Shown here: positions 22,211 to 33,719 of the stretch, piece by piece
How positions within the stretch are numbered: the stretch's first letter is position 1
Layout: each line of letters opens with the position of its first letter
Source of the DNA: Eucalyptus grandis
Lineage: Eukaryota; Streptophyta; Magnoliopsida; Myrtales; Myrtaceae
Length of the DNA stretch: 64,000 bases
Assembly (NCBI RefSeq): GCF_016545825.1
Contig: NC_052616.1
Location: 11,036,001 to 11,100,000 of the forward strand
Direction: 5' to 3'
Program-made: the position numbers and the translations under genes
Notes under the pieces: model-generated
What the model was told of the DNA's origin: nothing
Seen by the model: only the letters and a program-made list of their open reading frames with translations
Databases searched by the model: none

Positions 22211-22239
22211 GCGGCGGCGGCGGCGGCGGCGGCGGCGGC
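22211..22239. repeat. (GCG)n trinucleotide repeat
   Basis: About nine GCG units lie about 320 bp upstream of the glycosyltransferase start, within its probable promoter or 5' leader. Confidence 0.9.
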
Positions 22240-22362
22240 AGCGGGCTCCGACGTCCAAACGCCGCGACGCGAAGCGGAGGGGGGCTCTGTTAAAACCGGC
22301 GCTAAACCGCATTCCCTCTTTTTCAAGAAAACGAGAAGAAACGAGCGCGATTCTCGCGCTTA

Positions 22363-22366
<4 letters not shown>

Positions 22367-22399
<33 letters not shown>
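22367..22399. repeat. (CT)n microsatellite in leader
   Basis: About sixteen CT units lie 160 bp before the ATG of the DUF604 gene. Position and strand fit a CT-rich plant 5' untranslated region. Confidence 0.9.
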
Positions 22400-22402
<3 letters not shown>

Positions 22403-22557
22403 GAACCTCCTCCTCCTCCTCAGTCCCTCTCCTCCGTCTCCGGCGCCGGCGCCGGCGGAGACGGCGGTGGCGGCGGCGCTCCCCTCGCCCGGCGGGACCG
22501 TCGCCCCGCTCCCTCGCTACCCCACCCCTTCCCACCCGGAGATGAGCGTTGGCGGCG

Positions 22558-24445
22558 ATGGCGACGAAGAAGGTGCAGACTCCCCAGCCGCCGCCGCCGC
22601 CGCCGTCGTCTCCCCGGGACCACCGCCCCGGGTGCCGCGCCGCCCGGCCGCGCGGGGGCCGCCGGTGGAGGCAGGGCGGCGGCACCGGGACCGCGGCGGT
22701 CGCGGTGGCCGCGCTCGTGATCTCCACCGCCGCGTGGCTCGCGCTCGTGTTCTCCGGGACCACCGCCCGGTGCTGGCACCGGCTGACGCATTTTGAGGGG
22801 AGCCCCGCTCCGTGTCGTGGCGGAGCCATTACGCCTCCGATCGCCGTCGCCCCGCCCAGTCTTCCCCCTCCCCGCCACCGCCGCCGCCGCCGCCGCCGCC
22901 CCCGGCGCCTCCTTCGTCTCCTTCGCCGCCGCCGCCTCCGGCGTCCGGCAACGGCAGCCTCTCGGGAGCGAGGCCGATCGCGGTGGAGTTAATGCTGCAC
23001 CACATACTCTTCGGGATCGCCGGATCGTCGCAGTTGTGGACGCGCCGGAAGGAGTACGTGAGGCTCTGGTGGCGACCCGAGGAAATGCGCGGCCACGTGT
23101 GGCTGGACGAGCAGGTGCCGCACGACGACGATTCGCTGCCTCCGATCATGGTGTCGGAGGACATCTCTCGCTTCCGCTACACGAACCCTACGGGCCACCC
23201 CTCCGGCCTCCGGATCGCCCGTGTCGTGGGGGAGAGCTTCCGCCTGGGCTTGCCGGACGTGCGGTGGTTTGTCCTGGGAGACGACGACACCATCTTCAAC
23301 GTCGATAACCTCGTGGCTGTTCTTAGCAAGTATGATTGGTCTGAGATGGTTTACATCGGTGCTCCTTCGGAGAGTCACTCGGCGAATACTTACTTTAGCC
23401 ACAATATGGCGTTTGGTGGCGGCGGGATTGCGATTAGCTACGCACTGGCCAAGGCATTGTCGAAAATTCAGGATGAATGTCTGGAGAGGTACCCCAAGCT
23501 GTATGGGAGTGATGACAGGCTTCATGCCTGCATTTCCGAAATTGGCGTTCCCCTGACGAGGGAAAGTGGCTTCCACCAGGTTTTTTACTTCACTCAATTC
23601 GTTTAGAGGAGGATAATTTAGTTGTTTCATGTGATGGATTTTGAATTCACTTGAAAATCTAGCCGTAGAGTAATGTTTGATGTTCTGGCAGTGGGATATC
23701 CATGGTAATGCGCACGGTCTTCTGTCATCTCATCCAATTGCCCCCTTTGTCTCAATTCACCATTTGGAAGCTGTGGATCCATTCTATCCAGGGTTGAGCT
23801 CTTTGGAGAGCTTGAAGCTATTTACGAAGGCTATGAAGTTAGAACCTCGGAGCTTTTTGCAGCGATCGATCTGTTATGACCAGGCACATCGTCTCACATT
23901 TTCTGTGTCGCTGGGTTACGCTGTTCAAGTGTTCCCAAACATCGTGTATCCCCGTGAATTGGAGCGGTCGGAGCAGACTTACATCGCCTGGAATACGATC
24001 AGTCACAGTAGTGAGTTTGACTTGGATACCAGAGTCTCATTAAGGTCCCTCTGCAAAAAACCGATTCTGTTTCATTTGAAAGATGTAGAACGAAGAGGGG
24101 ATGCTATGGTGGGCACATATACACAAGAAAGAGGAATAAATGATCTGAAAAGGAGAGTGTTCTGCTTTCTGCGGTCACCCCCCCTGCGTAATGTGCAGAT
24201 TATCAAGGTCACAAGTTATCCACCAGAAAAGAATTGGCATCTGGTGTGTTTTCATTTTCCCTTCTTAAACTACTGGTGGAAATTCGATGATTCCTTGTTT
24301 GTATTTTGCTGCTAATGTTGCATTCTGAAACGTTCCTGGACAGGTACCGCGTCGATTATGTTGCCAGACAGACCAAATTATGGGTGACACTCTCAGTTTA
24401 ACTGTGGGCCAATGTGAGAGTGGAGCTTTTCATTCCATCATTTGA
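22558..24445 (+). CDS. DUF604 / GT31 glycosyltransferase, beta-1,3-GlcNAc-transferase-like (frame break in exon 1)
   Basis: Exons are 22,558-23,579, 23,692-24,243 and 24,344-24,445 (stop TGA). Introns are GT-AG, both phase 0. The N-terminus (MATKKVQTP...) has a proline/arginine-rich cytosolic part and a membrane anchor (AVAVAALVISTAAWLALVF), as in Golgi type II proteins. The catalytic domain starts at LHHILFGIAGSS and includes FVLGDDDTIF, the DDD metal/sugar-nucleotide motif, and GGGGIAISYALA. The end RRLCCQTDQIMG is typical of DUF604. The anchor and the catalytic domain lie in different frames: frame +1 reads into an arginine-rich tail, while frame +3 is open only after a TGA at 22,794. A 1- or 2-bp indel (real or sequencing) between about 22,790 and 22,860, or an unseen tiny intron, must reconcile them. 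The acceptor is unknown. Confidence 0.85.
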
Positions 24446-26339
24446 TAATGTGTGACTGGTCTATGGTGGTGCTCGGTCCAGGAATCTCTTGTCGAGTTGA
24501 GGAATTGAGTAGAGAAGCCAGATCCTATAATGACCTTCCAGAGATTCAACTGCCTCTGACTTTTCATGGATTAACAATTACTGACTTCTGGTCTGTTGAT
24601 TAACTGATTATGCAAGGTGCAGTCCATGTAGGAGGCCCATTTGTTCTATGCAGTTAGGTTGATTGAGTTGAAGATGTTTGTGCGAACACTTATCTCCAGA
24701 TTACATTCTTTGCCTTCATTTTGCTAAGAAGGTTTTACAATGATGAATGAAGATTTAGCATTTCGAAATTGAAATCACTGTTGGTATGATAGATAGAATG
24801 CCAAAATTAGCAATGTTAGCTTCCAGGTATATATATTTCTGAGATTCTTTGTTCTTAATAGTCATTTTCCAGTAAAAGGGTGCTTGGGGGAATGCATTGT
24901 CCATCTTCTTTCTTACTGGTGTTTGTGCCTCGACAGAATTTATGTGGCCTTGAAAGCATATACTTAGACAAGGAATGTTTTCCTTTTTCGTGATGGTCCA
25001 ATGGTTGGGAAATAATTCTAGAAACCCAGATGCAAACTGGCTAGAAAGTTGCAATGAGAATTTCTTGGATATTTGACCCTGGTTTTTCCATTTGACAAAT
25101 GTAGGAAGTAAGCAAAGTAAATAGGACCAAATTGTGCTGGCTATATACAGGCACTTCCATTTACTGACCATAGTTTGACCAATGAGGCACTTTTGAGCTA
25201 GATGGTAATGTTACGAAAGAAATCAGAAAGTAGATTTCGCTGAGAATTTGGTGTAGCTAAGGTACTGCCTACATTGCTTTTCCCAGAGGTTGATACTTTT
25301 GAGAAAAATTGATTTGTTATCTGGTGATTGTATTTTCGGTTGAATTTAGATTGCAAGAAATATTGATGCAGGATAAATGCGCTTTGACCAATTGAGGCAA
25401 ATACTAGATAGTATCGTTTCCTTCCTTCTTTCTTTCATTCTTTTTTTCCTCTGGCGTGGAGGGTGTTGGTTGTGGGTGCCTTCAGTGGAAAAAGTGATTA
25501 GATGCTACCTCTTGACAACTTCCTACTTCCCAGCGCGTGGACATGTTACTGGAACCCTAATTGTGAATGCAGGATTAGAAAAAGTAATTGGCCTTTCTGC
25601 ACGGGCTTGTCGAGCACTTGTGACTGAATATCAGTATATTATAGAAGCATTGGAAGATTCAGGACTTACTATTGCTGTATAATGTAAGCTGATCGATGCA
25701 ATTTTTTTGAACTTCTTGTTGTTGTCATAAGATTCCTCTGGATGCATGTATTCTTACATTGCAGACGAGTTGTTGCTTATCGACCCTCTTTCATTGACTA
25801 TATGTTGCTGGCCCTTCTTGGTCCTCTAATTTTGGTAATTGTGTGTGTTAGGAGTTGACTAGAACCAGTTATTACGGCATTCGCCATAGGTCTGTTTTGG
25901 CTAGATGTAGCTGTTTGTGTTTTGCTTTTGCTGGTCTCGAACCAGGTGGTAATCTCTTTCGTCCACCCGAGTGTGACTGAGTTAAGAGCCGTACATCGAG
26001 TTAAACCGAGCCTATGATGGCCTTAGAACACAATACTCTTCTTCGTACCTTTTTCCCATCAGAACACAATAACAGTGATCTAATTTTTTGTTTCTCGCCT
26101 GGTTCCTCCCTCCCTCTCTCCGACCCTGGCCCTAGAACACAATAAGCTCTTTGTTCTCTTATATTGTCTTTTTGTTTACTGATTAACGTCTCTGATGTAG
26201 ATACTTGTGTGAGTGTTGCAAACTTTTTTAGCTTCATACCAGGGAATAAGTCATCATTTCCTGCCAGCCTATGAACTTTCCTATTCTAACCATGCCACGC
26301 CATTTGGACCGTCAAGAGCCTTTGCAAAAATTGGGGCCT

Positions 26340-27160
26340 CTAGTGGATATCTGAGGATGTTGGCTCCATTTGGAAACTGCTTTCCCAAGGGTCTTTGGGA
26401 GGCTAAAGGCCTTTGGGCCAAATATTTTCACTTGCCTTTGCCAAAGGCAAGCCTTCCCAAAGCTGAATGCCCAAGGCACCGAATGCTGGCTTTGAAGGTA
26501 ATAAAATTTTTCTTCCAAAATTGTCCTCATTAATTTTTCATTTTTTTGGCTTTACCTTGACAACGGCAAAGGGTAGGTGATCCGGTGAAGGGCAAGTGGT
26601 GCGGCAAAGGATAGGTGGTCTGGCTAGGGTCTCACGACCCTCTGATGAGGCTCGCCGCGCAGAGGACGCTAGCAACCCAGATCGTGCGCAGATTTGGTCG
26701 CGCAAATCTGGGTCGTGGCGACTAGATCGCGGGCGTCAGCAAACTTTGTGGTGCGGTGGGTCGCATGATAGCTCGGCAAGGGTCGCGGCAACCGAGATCT
26801 CGCGATTTGGGTCGCCGCGACCAGATCGCGAGATCCCGGTCATCGCGACCCTTGCCGCGCTGTGTCCTCCGCACGGTGACTCTAGCCAGACGCTACCCTT
26901 CGCTGCGCCACCTCCCCCTCGCCGGACCGCCTACCCTTCAGCGAAGCCCCTGGCCGGCCAACTCTCCATTTTTCCCTCTGTTTTTTTAATAACAAAAGCC
27001 TTGTGCAAATTTAATTTATTCAAACAGTATTTTGCTTAAAGATACTTCACAATAAACTTTCACAAGTATGATTTACCAAACACAATTTGCATTTTGAAGA
27101 ACTCCTTTAACTCAAGGTTCTTTACATTTTCTCAAGAACTTTCACAAAAGTCTTTCCAGA
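26340..27160. mobile_element. GC-cored foldback element (putative MITE)
   Basis: The outer ends are loosely inverted: TTTGGAAACTGCTTTCCCAAG on the left against the complement of CAAAAGTCTTTCCAGACACA on the right. The core (26,600-26,960) is GC-rich and contains a long palindrome at 26,775-26,856. No target duplication was resolved, so the limits are approximate. Confidence 0.4.
26775..26856. repeat. 82-bp imperfect palindrome
   Basis: GGCAAGGGTCGCG at the left is matched by CGCGACCCTTGCC at the right. Inside, GATCTCGCGAT pairs with ATCGCGAGATC. Only a handful of mismatches occur over arms of about 38 bp, so the single strand could form a very stable hairpin. Confidence 0.85.
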
Positions 27161-27654
27161 CACACCCATTGTCTCTTAAAAGCTCATAAACGCCATTACA
27201 GGCCATTCGGGTATGAAGGTGTCCCAACTGTGTGCCGACCTGAGGGTTAGCGGAAGATATAGATGTCCCAGGGAGCGCATCTCCAAGCTGCAGGCATGAT
27301 GCTCTTCTCTTGCCCCGAAGAAGAGGCGTACATGACGAATGCAGTAGGGAGGTTACAACGAGGTGTGATGATTCAATCTGTTCTTAAAAGAGGGACTTTC
27401 GACTAGTTGATATACGGTCTGACCAAGGATATGATTCGTTCTTTTGCCATTTTTGCTGTTGATATCTGAAGTTAGCCTAGCGTGTCCTAAACAGGGAAAA
27501 AGATGAACTGAATCATTTGGTCAAGAGAGAGCCTCTGTTATTATTTAGAGGAAGATTCAGGTAAATACCAGAAACGAATACATGAGGGGGGAAGAGAATG
27601 CGAAAAGACGATCAGGGAGCTTCGTAAAGATCATACTAGCTCAAGGCGCCTAAT

Positions 27655-30600
27655 CTAGCTCCTGCTTGATCTCCGTTCACTCTTCATCTTTGCCTTGAAC
27701 CTCGACTTAACCATCAGAGTCTGTACTGTGTACGCGAAGTTCCCGACGGCCATCAGAACCAGCAGGATCCCACAGAATATCACCTGCCAAGCTCATTTTC
27801 AATTGTCTATTAGCAAACACAGACAAGTGGATGACTCAGTGTTGACACACGGGACAGTGATAAAAAGCATGTTACCTGCCATTCAGAAACTACCCCAACC
27901 ATTGCAGTTCGGAGCAGCAGGAACCCCACATATGCCTCAAAACCCTAGAAGTCAAGAATGGTGGACACTTCTTAGCTCGGCGAATTCCCATACGATTCAC
28001 CGTCTCTTATAAAAGTAAATCTCGTGCATCAGTCCAGGATAAGGTTTTTGAGTTAGACATGCAAATGACTTCGCCAAACATAATTTGAGTAGGCCAGCCT
28101 TTTAATGAGGTGATTAGTACCATGACGATTTGTCGCATCTAGACCGCCAAATGAAAAGTCCACATTGGCGACAGACCTAGAAATACATCTCACTTAATGC
28201 TTATTACTAAGTCTTGCAACAAGCAATGGTTAGTGATACAGAAACTGCTTTTTTAGTTCAAATTCTGTGTTCACTGCATTCGACAACTTTAGAGCATCAG
28301 TAAATATTGCCCACACGCCTACCAACTTATATTTCGAGTGGATTACCTGCATAATGAAAAGTATAGGACAAAGAAGCCATAATTGGCCATCCACACCTGC
28401 AGTTTCTCCCCAGACTACATCCATTCTCTTAGCCTGTAATAAGCACAAGATGAAGAGTAGTCACCATCAGAGGTGCTTACGTTTTTAAAATGTCGTTCAT
28501 GACTATGCAATGGCAATCTATATCTCAAGGAAAGAAAAGTGCAATGTCTGCAATCAATTCATAAAGAACCATAAGACTTATCAAAAACCAAAAAATAAAC
28601 AGAGAACCATATGAGAACTATTCCATGTTAACATCATTTAACCACAGCAATCATAGTCCTCTTCTATAAGAAGAATTATGACACCTTGCCCAGTGCAATG
28701 CGAGTGTAAAGTCTCTGGCGTTGATATCTATTCTGGAGAAGCATAGCAACTCCTTGCATTATGGCCCATTGAAGGAAAAGTTGTACACCTCTCTGCACAG
28801 GATTCATTTAATTAGACCCAAATGCAGAGCAAGTCAATTGCTGGTACTGCAGCAAAACCGACCTGCTTTTGAGCACAGTTTGGTTGTCCTTTGATCTCCC
28901 ATGTTAGGCTGACAAGGGCCATAATCATTGCACCGTAGTGATGATATATCCACCTGAAGATGATAACTCAGTAACTTTATTTGAATCCTCTCTGTATCTC
29001 TCAAGGATAATAGAGACAAAATATAGACATGCTTCCACATTATCATAGCTACTTAGCTAGCTTTAACCATAATCACTTATAGTAATTGTCCGCAGAAGAA
29101 AATCGTGATTGGTAAATATCATCTAGAGAATAAAACGTGACTTGGATTTTATTATGGGTAGAGCTAATTGCGAATGTATTTTCTTATTGCCGTTTGGTTT
29201 TACTAAAATAACAATTAATCACAACATCGACCACCTCTTTCTCCACAAGATGGCACAGTACACGCACTGAGGTAAGCTACATGGATTCTGCTGGATAAAT
29301 TACTATAGATTTCTTAGGAGTAGTTCTGCGGTGATCTTAAGGGTCATCTCTAGTTTCTCTAGTTTCTCTAGTTAGCTACTGAGAAAATTGCTAAGGATGA
29401 AAAACAGAGAAGTGGAACACCAATGATTTTATTTCTTCTACTTATCTTTTATTTTATTTTATTGGGTGGGTGAGTTAGTTTCTCAAAAATACCATCCAAT
29501 TTAGCACCTCTCAACCTGAGATTCTTCTTGGCTAGAACAAGGACTGAGAAGATCGACATTCAATATTGGGCACCATTAAAGCTGGACTGCAGAAATTTCA
29601 CTACGTAAGAAAGTTTAGCGAGATCGCCTTCCTTATTGCCATCGTCATGGCCTTATTACTCTCTTCTAATTGTTCCACAAAGTACGACTCTCCAGCTCTT
29701 AGAAAGATCATTCCACAAATATCTTCCTTTGAAACCAACAACAACTCAAAGTCCAGTAGTTACGCATAAAGTTCATCTTATAAAAAAGCATAATTCATCA
29801 ATTCTCCTTGGACCTTAATGCATGTCGAAAGATAGGTAGAACTGCAGAGGAGCTCAGTGGCAACAAGAATATTCTTCACTCACCAGGGCCTAATGTCACT
29901 TCCATTGATGCTTAGTATGTTTTCTCTCAATGCCAAACCAGTGTAGAGGACTAACAGCCATGCCTGGCATGCATATACCCATGATAAGTTATGCTCTATT
30001 TATACAAATATACACAAACCTTCAAACTGTTTGAGAAACATGTAAAGCAGTACCTGGTACAGCTGAACAGGAAATGCTGGAAAACATCCATTCCACAGCC
30101 AAGATCTCAACACTAGAAGTGCTGATGGGAAAATGAGAAAGAGGAGAGCAGTTCTATCCTGTTCCAAACAGACTATGAAATGAGTGAACACAAACCATGC
30201 AACTTCCCACTATTTCAGAATATAAAATAGGTGCAAGATTACCTAACGTGCAATTAGAATCGTTACATGTGACTACAAAGAATGCTGATAGATAGAACAG
30301 ACTCAGGTTGCTTCATGTAACATTCCCATTGGACAATTAATTTAGCTAATAATCACATGTATGTAGCAAACACCTATATATGCAATCAGCCTGCCAAACA
30401 TTTATCCAGTTTTGGAGGCCAAAAATCCTTCATTGAAAGTCAAGTGGAGTCTAACCTACTTCGATTAAACAAGCTGCGGCAAAGAGGATGAAGTTACTCA
30501 ATGGAATTCCCCTCTTTTCAAATTCTGATTCATACATTAAGTAGCTTAGCTAGCTCAGGTGACATGATAAAGTATATCGAAATGAGCTCGTCATGACGAA

Positions 30601-31425
30601 ATTGCTGAGAACTCTGCGAGAATACAAAGCTCTCTAATTTCTGTTGATACGGCGGCAAGGCGGCAACTTCCCAACAACAAAAGTAAATCATTACCAAGTG
30701 TGTCCACCGAGAATACTCAGTCCAGACAAAAACAAACCATTACGGATAGCTGGCCACTGACGAATCATTCGAATCGAGCCAATCCCGATCTCCAGGAAAC
30801 AACAAGAACAAGAAGCCAAATACTCTGCATAAGGACAACAGAGTCCTGGAACTGAAACAGGAACATTACCCTGTAGCTGTTATACTCCTCCTTGACTTTC
30901 AGCTGCACCTCTTTCCTCGAGGCGCGCACGTTGATCGGGCCCAGGAACATCCTCACGAAGCCGCCTGTCCGCCGTGGCGATCCCACCATCACCACCACAA
31001 AACAGACAAGCACGTAAGCGACAGGTACAACGACACCGGCGGCGGCAGAGGAAATGGGGGACGAGCCGAGATCACGCACCTTGAGCTTTCGCCGGAAGGA
31101 ACGACGACGCGTCCCCGTCGGCGACGATGCACCCGGCCCGCTGCAGCTCCTCCTCGAGCCTCTCCGCGAGCTTCGGGTCCAGCAGCCCGCCGCCCGCCTG
31201 GGCGCCGACGGAGGCCCGGAGGCGGCGGATGGACGAGTCGAGCGCGAGCGTGCGCTGCCGGATCGAGCCCTCCTCGCTCGACGCGGCGGCCACGTGCGCG
31301 GCGGCGGCGTCCTGGAGCTCCTTCGCCTGCTCCACCGCCCGCCGCACCTCCTGCTCCATCCGCGCCCCCTCCTCCTCCTCCTCCGCCCTCCTCGCCGCCG
31401 CCCCGCCGCCGCCGCCGTCCGCCAT
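27655..31425 (-). CDS. TMPIT-like / TMEM120 family multipass membrane protein
   Basis: Nine exons could be traced: 31,425-31,080; 30,964-30,870; 30,158-30,054; 29,963-29,884; 28,953-28,863; 28,792-28,685; 28,433-28,347; 27,944-27,876; 27,783-27,655. All junctions are GT-AG and phases agree, giving 369 aa. Residues 1-115 form an acidic/alanine-rich coiled coil (EEEEEGARMEQEVRRAVEQA). Several hydrophobic helices follow (RTALLFLIFPSALLVL, AWLLVLYTGLAL, QLWLLCPILFIM, VIFCGILLVLMAVG), with WWIYHHYGAMIMALVSLTWE between them. The family includes animal TMEM120A/B, nuclear-envelope/ER proteins whose structures resemble fatty-acid elongases and bind coenzyme A. The WIYHHYG stretch would fall in that cavity (inferred). 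The plant function is unknown. The ends KAKMKSERRSSRS are basic and cytosolic-looking. Confidence 0.92.
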
Positions 31426-31619
31426 CGACCGCGACCGTTATGTTCCGCTCGGAGAGAGATCGCCACCGGTTACGTCCCCCCCCGCGCGTGCGCGTTGTCC
31501 GGAGTACGTGCGGGAAGCGAGGCGGGAGATTGCATCGATGGAGGCACGCGCGTCGGCCACGTGGCAGCGGTGTCCTGTCCTGTCTGCATCAGAGAGAAGG
31601 ACAGAGAGAGTCAAAGCAG

Positions 31620-32945
31620 AAACAGTTACAATGGAAGGTCAAAAAAAAAAAAGTAAGAAAAAAAACAGAGTGAAAAACAGAGGAGCAGAGCAGAGACGTG
31701 TGGAAGGGAACGATTTGGAGAAGTTGACGTGGTGCCCTGCCTCCCTCCCTTCCATCCTTCCTTCCATCCAATCATTACAATTACGACCACTAATTGCATC
31801 ATCACCAGGAAGCAGAACCTCTGGATGTTGGAGAGACGACCTTAATCAGAAAAGCTGGCATTGATTGACAGAATTCAGGAACGATCGGCGCCGCCAATCT
31901 GCCCGGACTTTGCCGTAGAAATTCCACGCTCATGATCAAAATGTTGAATTTGAATAGTAATTACTTTTTGTGTGCATAATTAGTTAGGTGTGAGCATGAA
32001 TTCATGATAAAATTGGAAGTTAGTTCCGTTCCAAGTTCTTACGGTTACTAGTCTTGCTCCTAATTGAAAGAAAAAAAAAATCAGAGCCACTATCTTGCAA
32101 TTCGACTCTTGAATTTTGGGTAAAAACCGAACTCGGAATCTAAGAATCAATCAAAATTAGGAATCGATGAACCTTAGTTGCGTGCTTTGAATTTTTTATT
32201 ATTTATTTTATTTTACATGTTCATATTTTTGGACTGTTATTATTAGTGCGTTTACTTTTATTTTGCTTAATTTAAGATGAAACATAAAAGAAGAAGGGAA
32301 AAAAAAACGTAACTGAAAAAAAGGAGAAACAGGTACAATGGAAGGTTAGAAAGGTCAAAAGAAAAAAACAGAGGAAAAAACAGAGGTGAAGGACGGAAAC
32401 GTGTGGAAGGGAACGATTTGGAGAAGTTGATGCGGTGCACTCCCTTCCTTACTTCCAATCATTACAATTACAACTACTAATTGCATCATCACCAGAAAGG
32501 AGAACCTTCTGAATGTTGAAGGGACAACCTTAATCAGAAAAACTGCATTGATTGACAGAATTTAGGAACCATCAATGCCGTCAATCAAATTTCACGCCCA
32601 TTATCGAAATTTTCAATTTGAGCGGTAATTACTTTTTATATCCATAATTAATTAGACATTAGCATGAGTTCATGATGAAATTGAAAATTAATAAGGTTCC
32701 AAGTTCATATTAGAACCACTACTGTGCAATTTGACTCTCGATTTCTGGGTAAAAACCGAATCGGGAATCAAAGAATCAATCGAGACCAAGAATTGATGAA
32801 TCGTAGTTACATGTTTTAAACTTCTTATTATTTATTTTATTTTACGCGTTCATTTTTTATGGATTGTTGTTATTGCTATTGCGTTCATTTTGCTCAAGTT
32901 AAAACGAAACATAAAAAAAAGAAAAAAAAGAAGAAATGAAACTAA
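31620..32945. repeat. Tandem direct duplication, two ~0.65-kb units
   Basis: Unit 1 (about 31,620-32,326) and unit 2 (about 32,327-32,945) align along their length. Shared landmarks are GTGTGGAAGGGAACGATTTG, TTGCATCATCACCAG, GATTGACAGAATT, GGGTAAAAACCGAA and TTATTATTTATTTTATTTTA. Divergence by substitutions and small indels indicates an old event. The unit lies upstream of the TMPIT-like gene and downstream of the methyltransferase. No coding potential is seen. Confidence 0.85.
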
Positions 32946-33719
32946 GAAAAAAGAAAAGAAATTTACTGATCCCCGAGTAGACCTTGAAATGGATTGACAA
33001 AGTAGATAATTCATAGTATACGGAGTAAGTTTCAAATTCCAAAAATTAAAAAACTGATTTTGACAAGATAAGTTTGAAATTTCCAGATGGAATATGACAG
33101 ACAATGAAAGTGCTCCTCTTATAATTGATCAGATTACAGAATATTTGGTTCAGATAGTCGACCTGCAGATCCAACTCAAGTCACATTCTATTAATACGCC
33201 TAGGATCTTCATTAAACACATCTTCCCATCGTGCAGCAAGCATTGCGTAGGCAACGAAGATACCTCGTCCTTACAAAGATGGATGAGCCAGGGTACCTAA
33301 GTCGCAAATGCAGAAAATCATCAATAAAGGACCTTGTAATTGCACGATACATTCTTGGCAAATGACAGGAAACAATAGCGAAACATACGCATGAAGTAGA
33401 ATGCCATGTCTGAAACCTACATACGCCAGGCGAACTGCAACCCACAACATGGATAGAAAGCATTTTCACTCAGCAAAAAGCTGACGACAAATGCAATAAT
33501 GTCAATGACGAAGCGAAGAAAAGGCACCGACATATACCTTATCATTTCAAGTTTCTCCATAGCATACAAAACTATCTGATTTTGTGCCATCAGAAGGCAT
33601 TGGCTGTTTTTACCAACAAAATCTAGAGTTGTCACAACAAGAATTCTAGAAGAGAGAGGGAAAGAAGAGCCCCCATGAACTCCAAGCCAATAATCACATG
33701 TATAGTACAATAATGCCTG

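Larger units (their letters stand above)
24446..27654. other. Intergenic region between DUF604 and TMPIT-like genes
   Basis: This region holds no supportable gene. 25,377-25,682 is open on the plus strand, but its product matches nothing I recognise and the stretch has intron-like composition. The foldback element at 26.34-27.16 kb fills the middle. 27.2-27.65 kb is probably the 3' untranslated region of the minus-strand TMPIT gene. Confidence 0.5.

Noticed and set aside
22989..23630. 213-aa open frame antisense to the DUF604 gene
   Set aside because: Shadow of the catalytic-domain exon; no recognisable motifs.
25377..25682. 101-aa plus-strand open frame downstream of DUF604
   Set aside because: The C-terminal part looks protein-like, but no family was recognised and the position is consistent with 3' flanking DNA.
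31440..31864. Plus-strand frames antisense to and beyond TMPIT exon 1
   Set aside because: Composition shadows of the GC-rich first exon and a purine-rich promoter; no motif.
33090..33715. Possible extra exon 3' of the methyltransferase
   Set aside because: The short open minus frame is not recognisable; the methyltransferase already ends at its family-typical C-terminus at 33,720, so this is probably its 3' untranslated region.
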